A stretch of DNA of 9,705 bases from Candidatus Egaibacter danicus (GCA_011391115.1 JAABRC010000037.1:1-9705), one strand, 5' to 3'; positions 1 to 6,603 are shown, counted from the first letter of the stretch. Made by a program: numbers and translations. The notes: generated by a model not told the origin, from the letters alone.

Positions 1-1
1 G

Positions 2-88
2 GGCAACCTGGATAGCATCAAGGCCGCCGTTGGTGCCGTGGGCGGTTCCTGCAAAGCCTGCCACGACGCGTTCCAGAAACCCTTGTAA
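2..88 (+). CDS. Class II cytochrome c (c'/c556-like), C-terminal fragment
   Basis: Only the last 28 codons and the TAA stop are inside the window; the 5' part lies to the left. The visible peptide contains a C-K-A-C-H haem c attachment motif seven residues from its end region, in the context GGSCKACHDAFQ. A CxxCH motif at the extreme C-terminus, preceded by a glycine-rich turn and followed by a short aromatic/basic helix end, is the hallmark of class II cytochromes c (cytochrome c' and c556), four-helix-bundle periplasmic proteins that carry electrons or bind NO. Residues seen: two haem-linking cysteines and the axial histidine. The exact subclass cannot be decided from the fragment. The gene is followed after about 58 bases by a strong hairpin terminator, so it is probably the last gene of its transcript. 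Confidence 0.8.
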   Translation, partial: GNLDSIKAAVGAVGGSCKACHDAFQKPL

Positions 89-112
89 ATTGCCGGCGTG
101 ATTTGCTATAAT
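83..112 (+). promoter_or_regulatory. Promoter-like site with extended -10 (TGC-TATAAT)
   Basis: A perfect TATAAT hexamer occupies 107-112 and is preceded by TGC, giving an extended -10 element. An 18-base spacer separates it from TTGTAA at 83-88, which matches the -35 consensus at four of six positions and overlaps the stop codon of the cytochrome gene. A transcript from here would start near 118-120 and run into the hairpin at 147-177, giving an RNA of only about 60 bases. The box also lies inside a repeat-like element, so the match may be fortuitous. No protein start follows on this strand before the terminator. Confidence 0.35.
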
Positions 113-159
113 ATTAATAGCTGCACGCGCATATTGGACAAGGGTTAACGGCCAATTTC
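103..159 (+). repeat. Intergenic repeat-like element, copy 1
   Basis: This AT-rich start followed by ATAGCTG-CACGCGC and a GGGTTAACGGCC-type end resembles a short dispersed intergenic element that I remember as common in Comamonadaceae genomes (an ATAGCTGCTAGCGC... core). Within this window it has a second, diverged copy at 2877-2920. The ungapped comparison of 103-146 with 2877-2920 gives 29 of 44 identical bases, including 17 of the first 21. The 3' end of the element (from about 147) forms the left arm of the terminator hairpin. The family assignment rests on memory and on the two-copy comparison, not on a search. Confidence 0.5.
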
Positions 160-179
160 GTTATGAAATTGGCCGTTTT
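147..179 (+). terminator. Rho-independent terminator, 13-bp perfect stem
   Basis: AACGGCCAATTTC (147-159) is the exact reverse complement of 165-177, with a five-base loop GTTAT at 160-164. The 3' arm runs straight into TTTT (176-179), the usual plus-strand termination signal. It would end the cytochrome transcript. Read on the minus strand it lies 20-50 bases beyond the stop of the convergent TlpA-like gene, but the following U-run there is only two bases, so termination in that direction would be weaker. Confidence 0.85.
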
Positions 180-199
180 CCATTGGTGAAGATCAGGAA

Positions 200-697
200 T
201 CAGACCTCGGCCAGCAATTTCTCGATCAGGGCGTGCAGCTCGGCGAAATCGGGTTCACCCACGTAACGCTTCACGATATCGCCACGCTTGTTCACGATGT
301 AGGTGGTGGGCGTCAGTTTCACTTCGCCCCAGGATTGAGCGACGGCGCCGGTGTTGTCGATAGCAACTTGAAACGGCAGTTTGCGGGTTTGAGCGAAATT
401 TACGACATAGCTGGGTGGGTCGTAACTCATGGCCACGGCCACCGTGTCAAAACCTTTCGCATGGTATTTGTCGTAGGTGGCGATCACTTTGGGCATTTCG
501 GCCACGCAGGTGACACAGCTGGTGGCCCAGAAATTCACCAGTGTGACCCGGCCTTTCAGGTCGGCAGTGCTCCTGGTCGAGCCGTCCAGCAGCACAAAAG
601 TGGACTCGGGTGCTGCCGTTGAGCCAGCGCCGATATAAGTGGCAGTCCCGATTGCCAAAACGACGGCCGCGGCGGCAAGATATAAACTTCGTTTCAT
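200..697 (-). CDS. TlpA/ResA-like periplasmic thiol-disulfide oxidoreductase
   Basis: This 165-residue protein has an N-terminal hydrophobic segment (about residues 5-24) preceded by MKR, so it is exported and either anchored or cleaved. A thioredoxin-like redoxin domain follows. The active site is C61-V-T-C64 in the context NFWATSCVTC, and the cis-proline expected opposite it is P130 in KLTPTTYIV. TlpA/ResA proteins reduce disulfides in the periplasm, often during cytochrome c maturation or to protect thiols. Lying beside a cytochrome c gene fits that, but the two genes converge and are not one operon. The usual WCxxC tryptophan is replaced by serine, as in some TlpA-like redoxins. The ATG at 697 follows no clear Shine-Dalgarno and lies only 15 bases from the divergent start at 713. 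The family is secure; the physiological substrate is unknown. Confidence 0.88.
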   Translation of the reverse strand: MKRSLYLAAAAVVLAIGTATYIGAGSTAAPESTFVLLDGSTRSTADLKGRVTLVNFWATSCVTCVAEMPKVIATYDKYHAKGFDTVAVAMSYDPPSYVVNFAQTRKLPFQVAIDNTGAVAQSWGEVKLTPTTYIVNKRGDIVKRYVGEPDFAELHALIEKLLAEV

Positions 698-712
698 TTC
701 AAGGGTTTACTC

Positions 713-1417
713 ATGGATCGTCGACAGTTTAACGGTGCTTGCGGGTCTTCGGTGGCTGCATTGATCTTGCTGACGCATGCAAGGGCACATGCGCTCTCGC
801 TGGGTGACCTCACGAATGCAGAAGCCTCATCAGGACTCAAGACCGCGCTCGAAAAAGGTGCACTGGCAGCCGTTGGCCTGCTGGGCAAAACAGATGGATT
901 CCTTGGAAACGAAAAAGTTCGCATTCCACTGCCCGGTTTTCTGAACGACGCCGCCAAACTGCTCAAAACGCTGGGCCAAAGCAAACGGGTAGATGAGTTG
1001 GTCACGTCCATGAACCGCGCGGCCGAAACCGCTGTGCCGATGGCCAAAGACTTGCTGGTAGGCGCCGTCAAATCGATGAGCGTGACGGATGCGAAAAAAA
1101 TTCTCGCAGGTGGCGATACGTCGGTGACCGGCTTTTTTGCTGAAAAAACCCGCGCACCGCTGGGCGTGAAATTTCTGCCGGTGGTGACCAAGGCTACCGA
1201 AAAGGTCGGTCTGGCCGCGAAATACAACCAGGTTGCCGGCAAGGCCGCGGGAATGGGCCTGGTGAAAAAGGAAGACGCCAATATCCAGCAATACGTCACC
1301 GGCAAGACGCTGGACGGCCTGTATTTCATGATTGGCGAGGAAGAAAAGAAAATCCGCCAGGACCCTGTCGGTACTGGGAGCGCCATCCTTAAAAAGGTGT
1401 TTGGCGCGATCAAGTAA
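713..1417 (+). CDS. DUF4197 family exported protein
   Basis: The protein has 234 residues and is preceded by an AAGGG ribosome site at 701-705. Its N-terminus has a twin-arginine-like D-R-R-Q-F followed by a hydrophobic stretch and a plausible AHA cleavage site near residue 27, so it is probably periplasmic, perhaps Tat-exported. The mature part begins LSLGDLTNAEASSGLKTALEKG and continues as an almost all-helical protein with repeated AAK/AGK motifs and an F-F-A-E-K-T segment. I recognise this as the DUF4197 family of Gram-negative exported proteins, whose function is unknown. There are no cysteines beyond the signal region and no catalytic motif that I can see. It heads a tightly packed run of co-directional genes that ends with ptsI. 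Runs of seven to eight A or T occur in the coding sequence (around 1095 and 1134), but the frame is intact. Confidence 0.85.
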   Translation: MDRRQFNGACGSSVAALILLTHARAHALSLGDLTNAEASSGLKTALEKGALAAVGLLGKTDGFLGNEKVRIPLPGFLNDAAKLLKTLGQSKRVDELVTSMNRAAETAVPMAKDLLVGAVKSMSVTDAKKILAGGDTSVTGFFAEKTRAPLGVKFLPVVTKATEKVGLAAKYNQVAGKAAGMGLVKKEDANIQQYVTGKTLDGLYFMIGEEEKKIRQDPVGTGSAILKKVFGAIK

Positions 1418-1424
1418 CCCGGCT

Positions 1425-1946
1425 GTGTGGGTGATTTCAAGAGGTTGGATCGTCGCGGGTTGCCTCGCGCTGACGGCCTGCAGCCCTGCGCTGAACTGGC
1501 GTGAAGTTCGCCTGGAACCCTCTGCACTGGTGGCCATGCTGCCGTGCAAGCCTGACCAGGGCACCCGGTCAGTGACGCTGGCAGGGCAAAATCTCTCGAT
1601 GCACATGATGGGGTGCGAGGCAGATTCCGCTACGTTTGCCGTTTCTTACGCTGATTTGCCGGATGCCACACAGGCAGCAGCCGTGCAGGCCCAGTGGCAA
1701 ACGGCCATGCTGGGCAACATGCGGGCCACGCAAAACCTGCAGAGCCCGTTGAATATCAAGGGTGTCGTTGGCGCGACGGGTGCCGTGCAGCTGCAGGCGC
1801 AAGGCACGCAGCCGGATGGTCGGGCCGTGGTTGCTCAGGGTGTGTGGTTTATTCGGGGGGCTCAGGTCTTTCATGCCGTCATGTACGCAAGCAAGCTCAA
1901 CCCGGAAGCAGCTGATGCGTTTTTTACCGGATTTCGCCTTCAATGA
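1425..1946 (+). CDS. Small putative lipoprotein of unknown function
   Basis: An in-frame ATG exists at 1332 but would overlap the DUF4197 gene by 86 bases. Starting at GTG 1425 (seven bases after its stop) gives a 173-residue product with a classic lipoprotein signal: short N-region with one arginine, a hydrophobic core, and the lipobox L-T-A-C with the lipid cysteine at residue 19 (codon 1479-1481). GTG 1431 is an equally possible start. Neither has a good Shine-Dalgarno, so coupling to the upstream gene is likely. The mature domain has two further cysteines (in MLPCKP and MMGCEAD) that could form a disulfide, followed by alternating hydrophobic strands. I do not recognise the family. The stop overlaps the next gene's ATG (ATGA, 1943-1946), so the two are translationally coupled. 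Confidence 0.72.
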   Translation: MWVISRGWIVAGCLALTACSPALNWREVRLEPSALVAMLPCKPDQGTRSVTLAGQNLSMHMMGCEADSATFAVSYADLPDATQAAAVQAQWQTAMLGNMRATQNLQSPLNIKGVVGATGAVQLQAQGTQPDGRAVVAQGVWFIRGAQVFHAVMYASKLNPEAADAFFTGFRLQ

Positions 1947-3220
1947 CGCCTGAAACGACAGTTTCAGCGTCGCTGCCGCCAGCGACGGAGCTCGGTCGTC
2001 GTGCCGCCTCGTTGGTCTTTCTGGCATTTGCCTTTGCGTACTTTTTGTCGGCGTTGATCCGGGCCATCACAGCCACACTGGCGCCCACGCTCACGCAGGA
2101 GTTCGCGCTTCAGGCGCGTGACCTGGGTTTACTGGCCGGCGGGTATTTCCTCGGTTTTTCTCTCACGCAGTTACCGCTGGGCACGTGGCTGGATCGCCAT
2201 GGCCCCAAGCGCGTCATCCTGTGTTTTCTTGCCGTTGCAGTGGTGGGCTGCCTGGCGTTCTCAGTAGCCACCAGTTTTTCAGGCCTGCTGGCGGCGCGGG
2301 TGTTGTGTGGCGTGGGCGTCAGCGCCTGTCTGATGGCGCCACTCACCGGTTACCGCCGCTGGTTTGCGCCAGCCGCACAGTTGCGGGGCAATTCTTGGAT
2401 GCTGATGACCGGTTCACTGGGCATGGTTGCTTCCACTTTGCCTGTTCAATGGCTGATGCCGGTCACCGGCTGGCGCCCCTTGTTCTGGGGGCTGTCACTA
2501 TTTGTCTTGCTGGCCATGGCGGTCATCGCCTGGCAGGTTCCGCGCTGGGATACTGCGCCGAACTTGACTGAGCCGCCCCACCCGGAGCCGGCAGGGTATG
2601 CAGCCATCTGGGCGCACCCCTACTTCCGCAAGATGGTACCCATGGGTTTTTTTTGCTACGGTGGTCTGGTCGCCATGCAGACCCTGTGGGCGGCGCCGTG
2701 GATGATCAAGATTGCGGGCTACTCACCGCTTCAGGCCGCGACCGGACTGTTCTGGATCAACGTGGCCATGTTGTGCACCTTCTGGACCTGGGGGCTGGTG
2801 AACCCCGGGCTCACGCGTCGTGGCATCAGTGCAGACCGGCTGATGATGTGGGGCCTGCCGTTGAGTTTCGTAATTCTTGCTATCATTATCATAGCTGACC
2901 ACGCAATATCTGCATGGGCTGGTGTGCTCTGGGCCCTGTATTGCATGAGTTGTACCTTTGTTTCACTGTCCCAGCCGGCAGTCGCCATGGCTTTTCCCAG
3001 CGCGCTGGCGGGGCGGGCGTTGTCGGCGTACAACCTGGTTATTTTCCTGGGCGTGTTCGTGATTCAGTGGGGTGTGGGCCTGCTGATTGACGGGTTTCGT
3101 GCACTGGGCTTTGGCGAAGTGTTGTCTTTTCAGCTGGCTTTTGGGGTCTATTTGGGGTGTGGCGTGTTGTCGTACGCCTATTTTTGGGCATCCAAAAGCC
3201 ATAATCAACGCTCATCATGA
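1943..3220 (+). CDS. Major facilitator superfamily (MFS) permease
   Basis: This 425-residue inner-membrane protein has about twelve hydrophobic segments and a central loop near residues 200-225 (VPRWDTAPNLTEPPHPEP). The MFS motif A sits between TM2 and TM3 as G80-TWL-D84-R85-HG-P-K-R90. The ARVLCGVGVSACLMAPLTGYRRWF stretch corresponds to TM4 and the following loop. The substrate cannot be inferred: general MFS features are present but no subfamily signature that I know. The ATG overlaps the lipoprotein stop by four bases, and the TGA overlaps the EIIA start in the same way, so it is embedded in an operon with PTS genes. Codons 312-326 overlap a repeat-like sequence (2877-2920) that contributes the unusual A-I-I-I-I-A run. 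A homopolymer of eight T lies at 2647-2654; the frame is open across it. Confidence 0.88.
   Translation: MTPETTVSASLPPATELGRRAASLVFLAFAFAYFLSALIRAITATLAPTLTQEFALQARDLGLLAGGYFLGFSLTQLPLGTWLDRHGPKRVILCFLAVAVVGCLAFSVATSFSGLLAARVLCGVGVSACLMAPLTGYRRWFAPAAQLRGNSWMLMTGSLGMVASTLPVQWLMPVTGWRPLFWGLSLFVLLAMAVIAWQVPRWDTAPNLTEPPHPEPAGYAAIWAHPYFRKMVPMGFFCYGGLVAMQTLWAAPWMIKIAGYSPLQAATGLFWINVAMLCTFWTWGLVNPGLTRRGISADRLMMWGLPLSFVILAIIIIADHAISAWAGVLWALYCMSCTFVSLSQPAVAMAFPSALAGRALSAYNLVIFLGVFVIQWGVGLLIDGFRALGFGEVLSFQLAFGVYLGCGVLSYAYFWASKSHNQRSS
2877..2920 (+). repeat. Intergenic repeat-like element, copy 2, inside the MFS coding sequence
   Basis: The stretch beginning TTGCTATCATTATCATAGCTG-type matches copy 1 (103-146) at 29 of 44 positions without gaps, and at 17 of the first 21. 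It is read in frame as codons 312-326 of the permease. Its bases are AT-rich compared with the surrounding gene, and it supplies two ATA isoleucine codons (2891-2893 and 2906-2908) within six codons, which is unusual for a GC-rich host. The right half of the match is weak (12 of 23), so chance or a membrane-segment bias toward isoleucine cannot be ruled out. Confidence 0.4.
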
Positions 3221-3663
3221 CGATCGCGACCCTCATCATTGCCCACGCCCCGCTGGCCAGTGCACTGCGCCAGTGCGTACTGCACGTGTTCCCCGCGGCA
3301 GCGGCCGATATTGAAGCGCTGGATGTGCTGCCCGATGTGTCGCCCGAAGCCTCGCTGGAGCAGGCACGCGCGTTGATGACCCGCATGGGTGCGAAGCAGA
3401 CGCTGCTGTTTACCGACCTGTTCGGTGCGACGCCATGCAACATCGCGCAAAAGCTGGTTGATGGCATCGACTCCAAACTCATCGCGGGCGTGAACATGCC
3501 CATGCTTCTGCGCACCATGACTTACCGCCACGAAACGCTGGACCTGCTGGCCGCGCGCGCCATGGCGGGCGGCTCGCAAGGTGTCATGCAGGTCGCCGTG
3601 ACCGCACCCCAAAATCAGGCAAAAAGAAACAATGATCAAGAGCACCGTGACCATCAGCAATAA
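3217..3663 (+). CDS. PTS EIIA component, mannose/fructose-type (EIIA-Man family)
   Basis: The 148-residue cytoplasmic protein starts with MTIATLIIAHAPLASAL, in which H10 is the phosphorylated histidine conserved in EIIA-Man proteins. The later TDLFGATPCN segment is the family's D-L-F-G-x-T-P motif near the active site. In a full PTS it would pass phosphate from HPr to EIIB, but no EIIB or EIIC is encoded here. In betaproteobacteria such a lone EIIA is generally taken to be regulatory, acting through its phosphorylation state. The start is the ATGA overlap with the MFS stop, without a visible Shine-Dalgarno. The last eleven codons overlap the HPr gene in another frame, so the charged C-terminal tail (NNDQEHRDHQQ) is constrained by that overlap. 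Confidence 0.9.
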   Translation: MTIATLIIAHAPLASALRQCVLHVFPAAAADIEALDVLPDVSPEASLEQARALMTRMGAKQTLLFTDLFGATPCNIAQKLVDGIDSKLIAGVNMPMLLRTMTYRHETLDLLAARAMAGGSQGVMQVAVTAPQNQAKRNNDQEHRDHQQ

Positions 3664-3901
3664 GCTGGGCCTGCACGCCCGGGCTTCCGCCAAGTTGACC
3701 AAACTGGCGGGCAGTTTCCCATGCGAGGTCTGGATGTCCCGCGGTTCGCGCCGGGTGAACGCCAAGAGCATCATGGGCGTGATGATGCTGGCCGCTGGCC
3801 TGGACTCGACCGTGGAGGTCGAAACCAATGGCGACCGCGAGCAGGAAGCGATGGATTCCCTTTTGGCGCTGATCAACGACAAGTTCGGCGAGGGCGAGTG
3901 A
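3632..3901 (+). CDS. ptsH: Phosphocarrier protein HPr
   Basis: At 89 residues it has the normal length of HPr. The phosphorylation site is H15 in the motif K-L-G-L-H15-A-R-A-S, and the Ser46 segment V-N-A-K-S46-I-M-G-V-M is also present. Conserved Ser46 is compatible with control by an HPr kinase/phosphorylase, as known in several proteobacteria, but that gene is not in the window. HPr takes phosphate from Enzyme I and hands it to EIIA. The gene starts 32 bases inside the EIIA gene, behind a weak AAAGA site, and ends two bases before the ptsI start codon, so all three PTS proteins are expected to be made from one message. Confidence 0.95.
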   Translation: MIKSTVTISNKLGLHARASAKLTKLAGSFPCEVWMSRGSRRVNAKSIMGVMMLAAGLDSTVEVETNGDREQEAMDSLLALINDKFGEGE

Positions 3902-3902
3902 T

Positions 3903-5729
3903 TTGACGTTCTCCATCCACGGTCTGGCTGTCGCCCGGGGCATTGCCATCGGGCGCGCCGTGCTGGTCGCTTCCAGCCGCGTGGATGTGGCGCACTATTT
4001 CATCCAGCCGTCGCAGGTGGCGTCTGAAATTGACCGTGTACGGGCGGGGCGCAACGCCGTGGTCGATGAAATTCACCGTCTGCAAAAAAGCGTGTCCCTC
4101 ATGGGGCCCAAAGAGGCGCCGCATGAGCTGACGGCCCTGCTGGACGTTCACCTGATGCTGCTGCAGGACGAAGAACTCATCGGCGGCGTCAAACACTGGA
4201 TCACGGACCGGCTGTACAACGCTGAGTGGGCGCTGACCACCCAGCTGGAGGTGATTGCACGCCAGTTCGACGAGATGGAAGACGAGTACCTGCGTGAACG
4301 CAAGGCCGACCTCGAACAGATCACCGAAAAAGTACTGCTTGCCATGAAGGGTGTGGCCTCACCCATTGCGCCGGTGTCAACGCGCAGCCAGCGCAAGACC
4401 TCGCAGCAGGACTTGCTGCTGGATGACACAGTGGACGTGCCGCTGATTCTGGTGGCACACGATCTGTCTCCCGCGGACATGCTGCAGTTCAAGCAAAGCG
4501 TGTTTGCGGGTTTTGTGACGGACGTGGGCGGCAAGACTTCCCACACGGCCATCGTGGCTCGCAGCCTGGACATTCCCGCCGTCGTCGGGGCCCGTTCCAG
4601 CAGCCATCTGGTGCGTCAGGATGACTGGGTCATCATCGACGGTGATGCCGGCGTGGTCATCGTGGACCCGTCGCCCATCATCCTTGCTGAATACGGCTTC
4701 AAGCAGCGCCAGGGCGAACTGGAGCGTGGCCGCCTGTCCCGGTTGCGGCACACGCCAGCGGTGACGCTGGATGGCCAGAAAGTTGAGCTGCTGGCCAACA
4801 TCGAAATGCCGGAAGATGCCATCGGAGCAGTCAAGGCCGGCGCCGTGGGTGTAGGGCTGTTCCGCAGTGAGTTTCTGTTCATGGGTCGGCAGGGTGAGTT
4901 ACCCGATGAAGAAGAACAGTACCAGGCCTACAGACGCGCGGTTGAGGGCATGCAGGGCATGCCAGTCACGATCCGTACGATTGATGTCGGCGCGGACAAA
5001 CAGCTTGGCGACTCGTACAAGGACGACGGCCATCTCAATCCCGCGCTGGGCCTGCGCGCCATTCGCTGGAGCCTGGCTGACCCCGCCATGTTCATGACGC
5101 AGCTACGGGCCATTCTGCGCGCTGCCGCGCACGGCCGTGTCAACCTGCTCATACCCATGCTGGCACACGCGAGCGAAATCCGCCAGACGCTGGCGTTGCT
5201 GGACCAGGCACGTGCCGACCTGGATCGTCGCGGTGAAGGCTATGGACCGCTTCAGCTGGGCGCAATGATTGAAATTCCGGCCGCTGCGTTGACGCTGAAG
5301 CTGTTCCTGAAGTATTTCGATTTCCTCTCCATTGGCACGAATGACCTGATTCAGTACACGCTGGCGATTGACCGGGCGGACGAATCTGTTGCGCACCTGT
5401 ACGACCCCATGCACCCCGCCGTGTTGCGTCTGGTGGCAGAAACCATCGCCGAATGCCAGGCGCAGGGCAAGAGTGTCAGCGTCTGTGGCGAGATGGCCGG
5501 TGACGTGGGGCTGACCCGCCTGCTGCTGGGCTTGGGCCTGCGCAGCTTTTCCATGCATCCGGCGCAGATTCTGGCGGTGAAACAGGAAGTGCTGAAAACC
5601 GATGCAGGCAAGCTAGGCCCCTGGGCCCAAGAGGTGCTGGAATCTGAAGACCCCGCGCAGGTGGTTTATACCGGACAGCTGGATCGCCGATTGGCCGTCG
5701 GCGCGACGGGGGTGGGGCGTCGGTCCTGA
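3903..5729 (+). CDS. ptsI: Phosphoenolpyruvate-protein phosphotransferase (PTS Enzyme I)
   Basis: The protein has 608 residues and begins with TTG at 3903, one base after the HPr stop and eight bases after an AGGG site (3891-3894); no better start is in frame. Enzyme I autophosphorylates from PEP and passes the phosphate to HPr. The order is: N-terminal HPr-binding and helical region (about 1-150), the phosphohistidine domain with H214 in GGKTSHTAIVARSLDIPAVVG, then the PEP-binding TIM barrel with R321 in GLFRSEFLFM, GTNDLIQYTLAIDR from 478, and the acid/base cysteine C528 in SVCGEMAGD. Compared with E. coli EI from memory (H189, R296, C502), these sites are shifted by 25-26 residues. The shift maps to an extra Ser/Thr/Gln/Asp-rich linker at about 152-178. 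It also has a short C-terminal tail rich in Arg and Gly. All catalytic residues are present. Confidence 0.96.
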   Translation: MTFSIHGLAVARGIAIGRAVLVASSRVDVAHYFIQPSQVASEIDRVRAGRNAVVDEIHRLQKSVSLMGPKEAPHELTALLDVHLMLLQDEELIGGVKHWITDRLYNAEWALTTQLEVIARQFDEMEDEYLRERKADLEQITEKVLLAMKGVASPIAPVSTRSQRKTSQQDLLLDDTVDVPLILVAHDLSPADMLQFKQSVFAGFVTDVGGKTSHTAIVARSLDIPAVVGARSSSHLVRQDDWVIIDGDAGVVIVDPSPIILAEYGFKQRQGELERGRLSRLRHTPAVTLDGQKVELLANIEMPEDAIGAVKAGAVGVGLFRSEFLFMGRQGELPDEEEQYQAYRRAVEGMQGMPVTIRTIDVGADKQLGDSYKDDGHLNPALGLRAIRWSLADPAMFMTQLRAILRAAAHGRVNLLIPMLAHASEIRQTLALLDQARADLDRRGEGYGPLQLGAMIEIPAAALTLKLFLKYFDFLSIGTNDLIQYTLAIDRADESVAHLYDPMHPAVLRLVAETIAECQAQGKSVSVCGEMAGDVGLTRLLLGLGLRSFSMHPAQILAVKQEVLKTDAGKLGPWAQEVLESEDPAQVVYTGQLDRRLAVGATGVGRRS

Positions 5730-5748
5730 CCAGCTCGCCGCCAGCCGT
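5730..5748. other. Short convergent gap between ptsI and EamA gene
   Basis: Nineteen bases separate the two stop codons. I see no inverted repeat or T-run on either strand here, so each message probably reads through into the antisense of its neighbour or ends by a factor-dependent mechanism. Confidence 0.5.
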
Positions 5749-6603
5749 TTACTTGCTGCGCAATCCCCAGACGGCCGCGCCAATAATCATCACGGTTGCC
5801 AGTGCAATCGACCAGGTCAACGGGCGTTGGGTCGCAGCCAGCAACAGCATGGTGGAGGTCAGTGGTGTCAGGTAACTCAGGATGCCGATATGCCGTGCGT
5901 CGCCCAGCTTCAGGGCTCGGTCCCACATGAAGAATGCAGCGCCCAGAGGTCCCAGCCCCATCACGCTGATCAGCAGCCAGTCGTGCCCACTCAAATGCGC
6001 CGCCGGCTCCAGTGCCCAATGGCAGAGCAGTGACAGCAGCCCTGACAGCAAGCCAAACAGGCCGATGGCCGCTGTAGGGAAGGGCTTGACGCGTTTGGTC
6101 AGCAGCGAATAACTGGCCCAGATCAAGCCCGAGGCCAGTGCCAGTAAATAACCCCACGACCAGCCACCCGTTGCGACGGCCGAACCCGGTGTATCACCGC
6201 TGGCGCCCAGAATCGCCATCGCAGCCCCCGCAAACCCCAGCAATGCTGCGGCGATATGTGCGCTGCGCAGTTGAAGTCCTGGCAGGAGCAGTGGAGCCAG
6301 CACCACCATGAACAGCGGCCACAGGTAATTGACCAGATTCGCCTCCACCGGCGGCGCATGGCGCAAGGCGATGAACAGCAGGAAATGAAAGCCAAACAAG
6401 CCGTACACACCCAGCGCCAATGTCGCAGCCGGCACGCGCCATTGATGTAGGTCATGACGCAATAGCGGCAGGGCGAGCACACTACCGATCAGCAACGACA
6501 GGCCGGTCAGCAGGAACGGAGGCACGTGCGATAGCGACACCCCCAAAGTCGCCAGCGTGGCCCATAGGGCGATGGCGCCCAATGCGTAGAGATTGGCTTT
6601 CAC
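5749..6603 (-). CDS. EamA/DMT-family exporter, YddG-like
   Basis: A 284-residue, very hydrophobic protein with about ten membrane segments arranged as two EamA repeats (about 1-135 and 148-282). The E-A-N-L-V-N-Y-L-W-P stretch of the first half resembles YddG-type exporters, which move aromatic amino acids and related metabolites; the substrate here is an inference only. The start codon is GTG (6603-6601 on the minus strand) preceded by a weak GGTAAC; no ATG is available near the N-terminus. The gene converges on ptsI, leaving 19 bases with no hairpin that I can see, and diverges from the AhpD-like gene with 45 bases between starts, so both promoters must be compact or lie inside the neighbours. 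Confidence 0.87.
   Translation of the reverse strand: MKANLYALGAIALWATLATLGVSLSHVPPFLLTGLSLLIGSVLALPLLRHDLHQWRVPAATLALGVYGLFGFHFLLFIALRHAPPVEANLVNYLWPLFMVVLAPLLLPGLQLRSAHIAAALLGFAGAAMAILGASGDTPGSAVATGGWSWGYLLALASGLIWASYSLLTKRVKPFPTAAIGLFGLLSGLLSLLCHWALEPAAHLSGHDWLLISVMGLGPLGAAFFMWDRALKLGDARHIGILSYLTPLTSTMLLLAATQRPLTWSIALATVMIIGAAVWGLRSK

Noticed and set aside
681..686. TATAAA as -10 box for the DUF4197 gene
   Set aside because: It is close to consensus but no acceptable -35 lies at 16-19 bases; the nearest candidate (TTGCCA, 652-657) is 23 bases away.
1332..1424. Longer N-terminus for the lipoprotein gene, from ATG 1332
   Set aside because: It would overlap DUF4197 by 86 bases and place 31 basic residues before the lipoprotein signal, destroying it. 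GTG 1425 or 1431 gives a normal signal with lipobox.
694..1527. Long minus-strand open frame (277 codons) opposite DUF4197 and the lipoprotein
   Set aside because: It is antisense to two better-supported genes with export signals. Its translation is Ser/Ala/Pro-rich and low in recognisable motifs, as expected of a GC-rich shadow frame.
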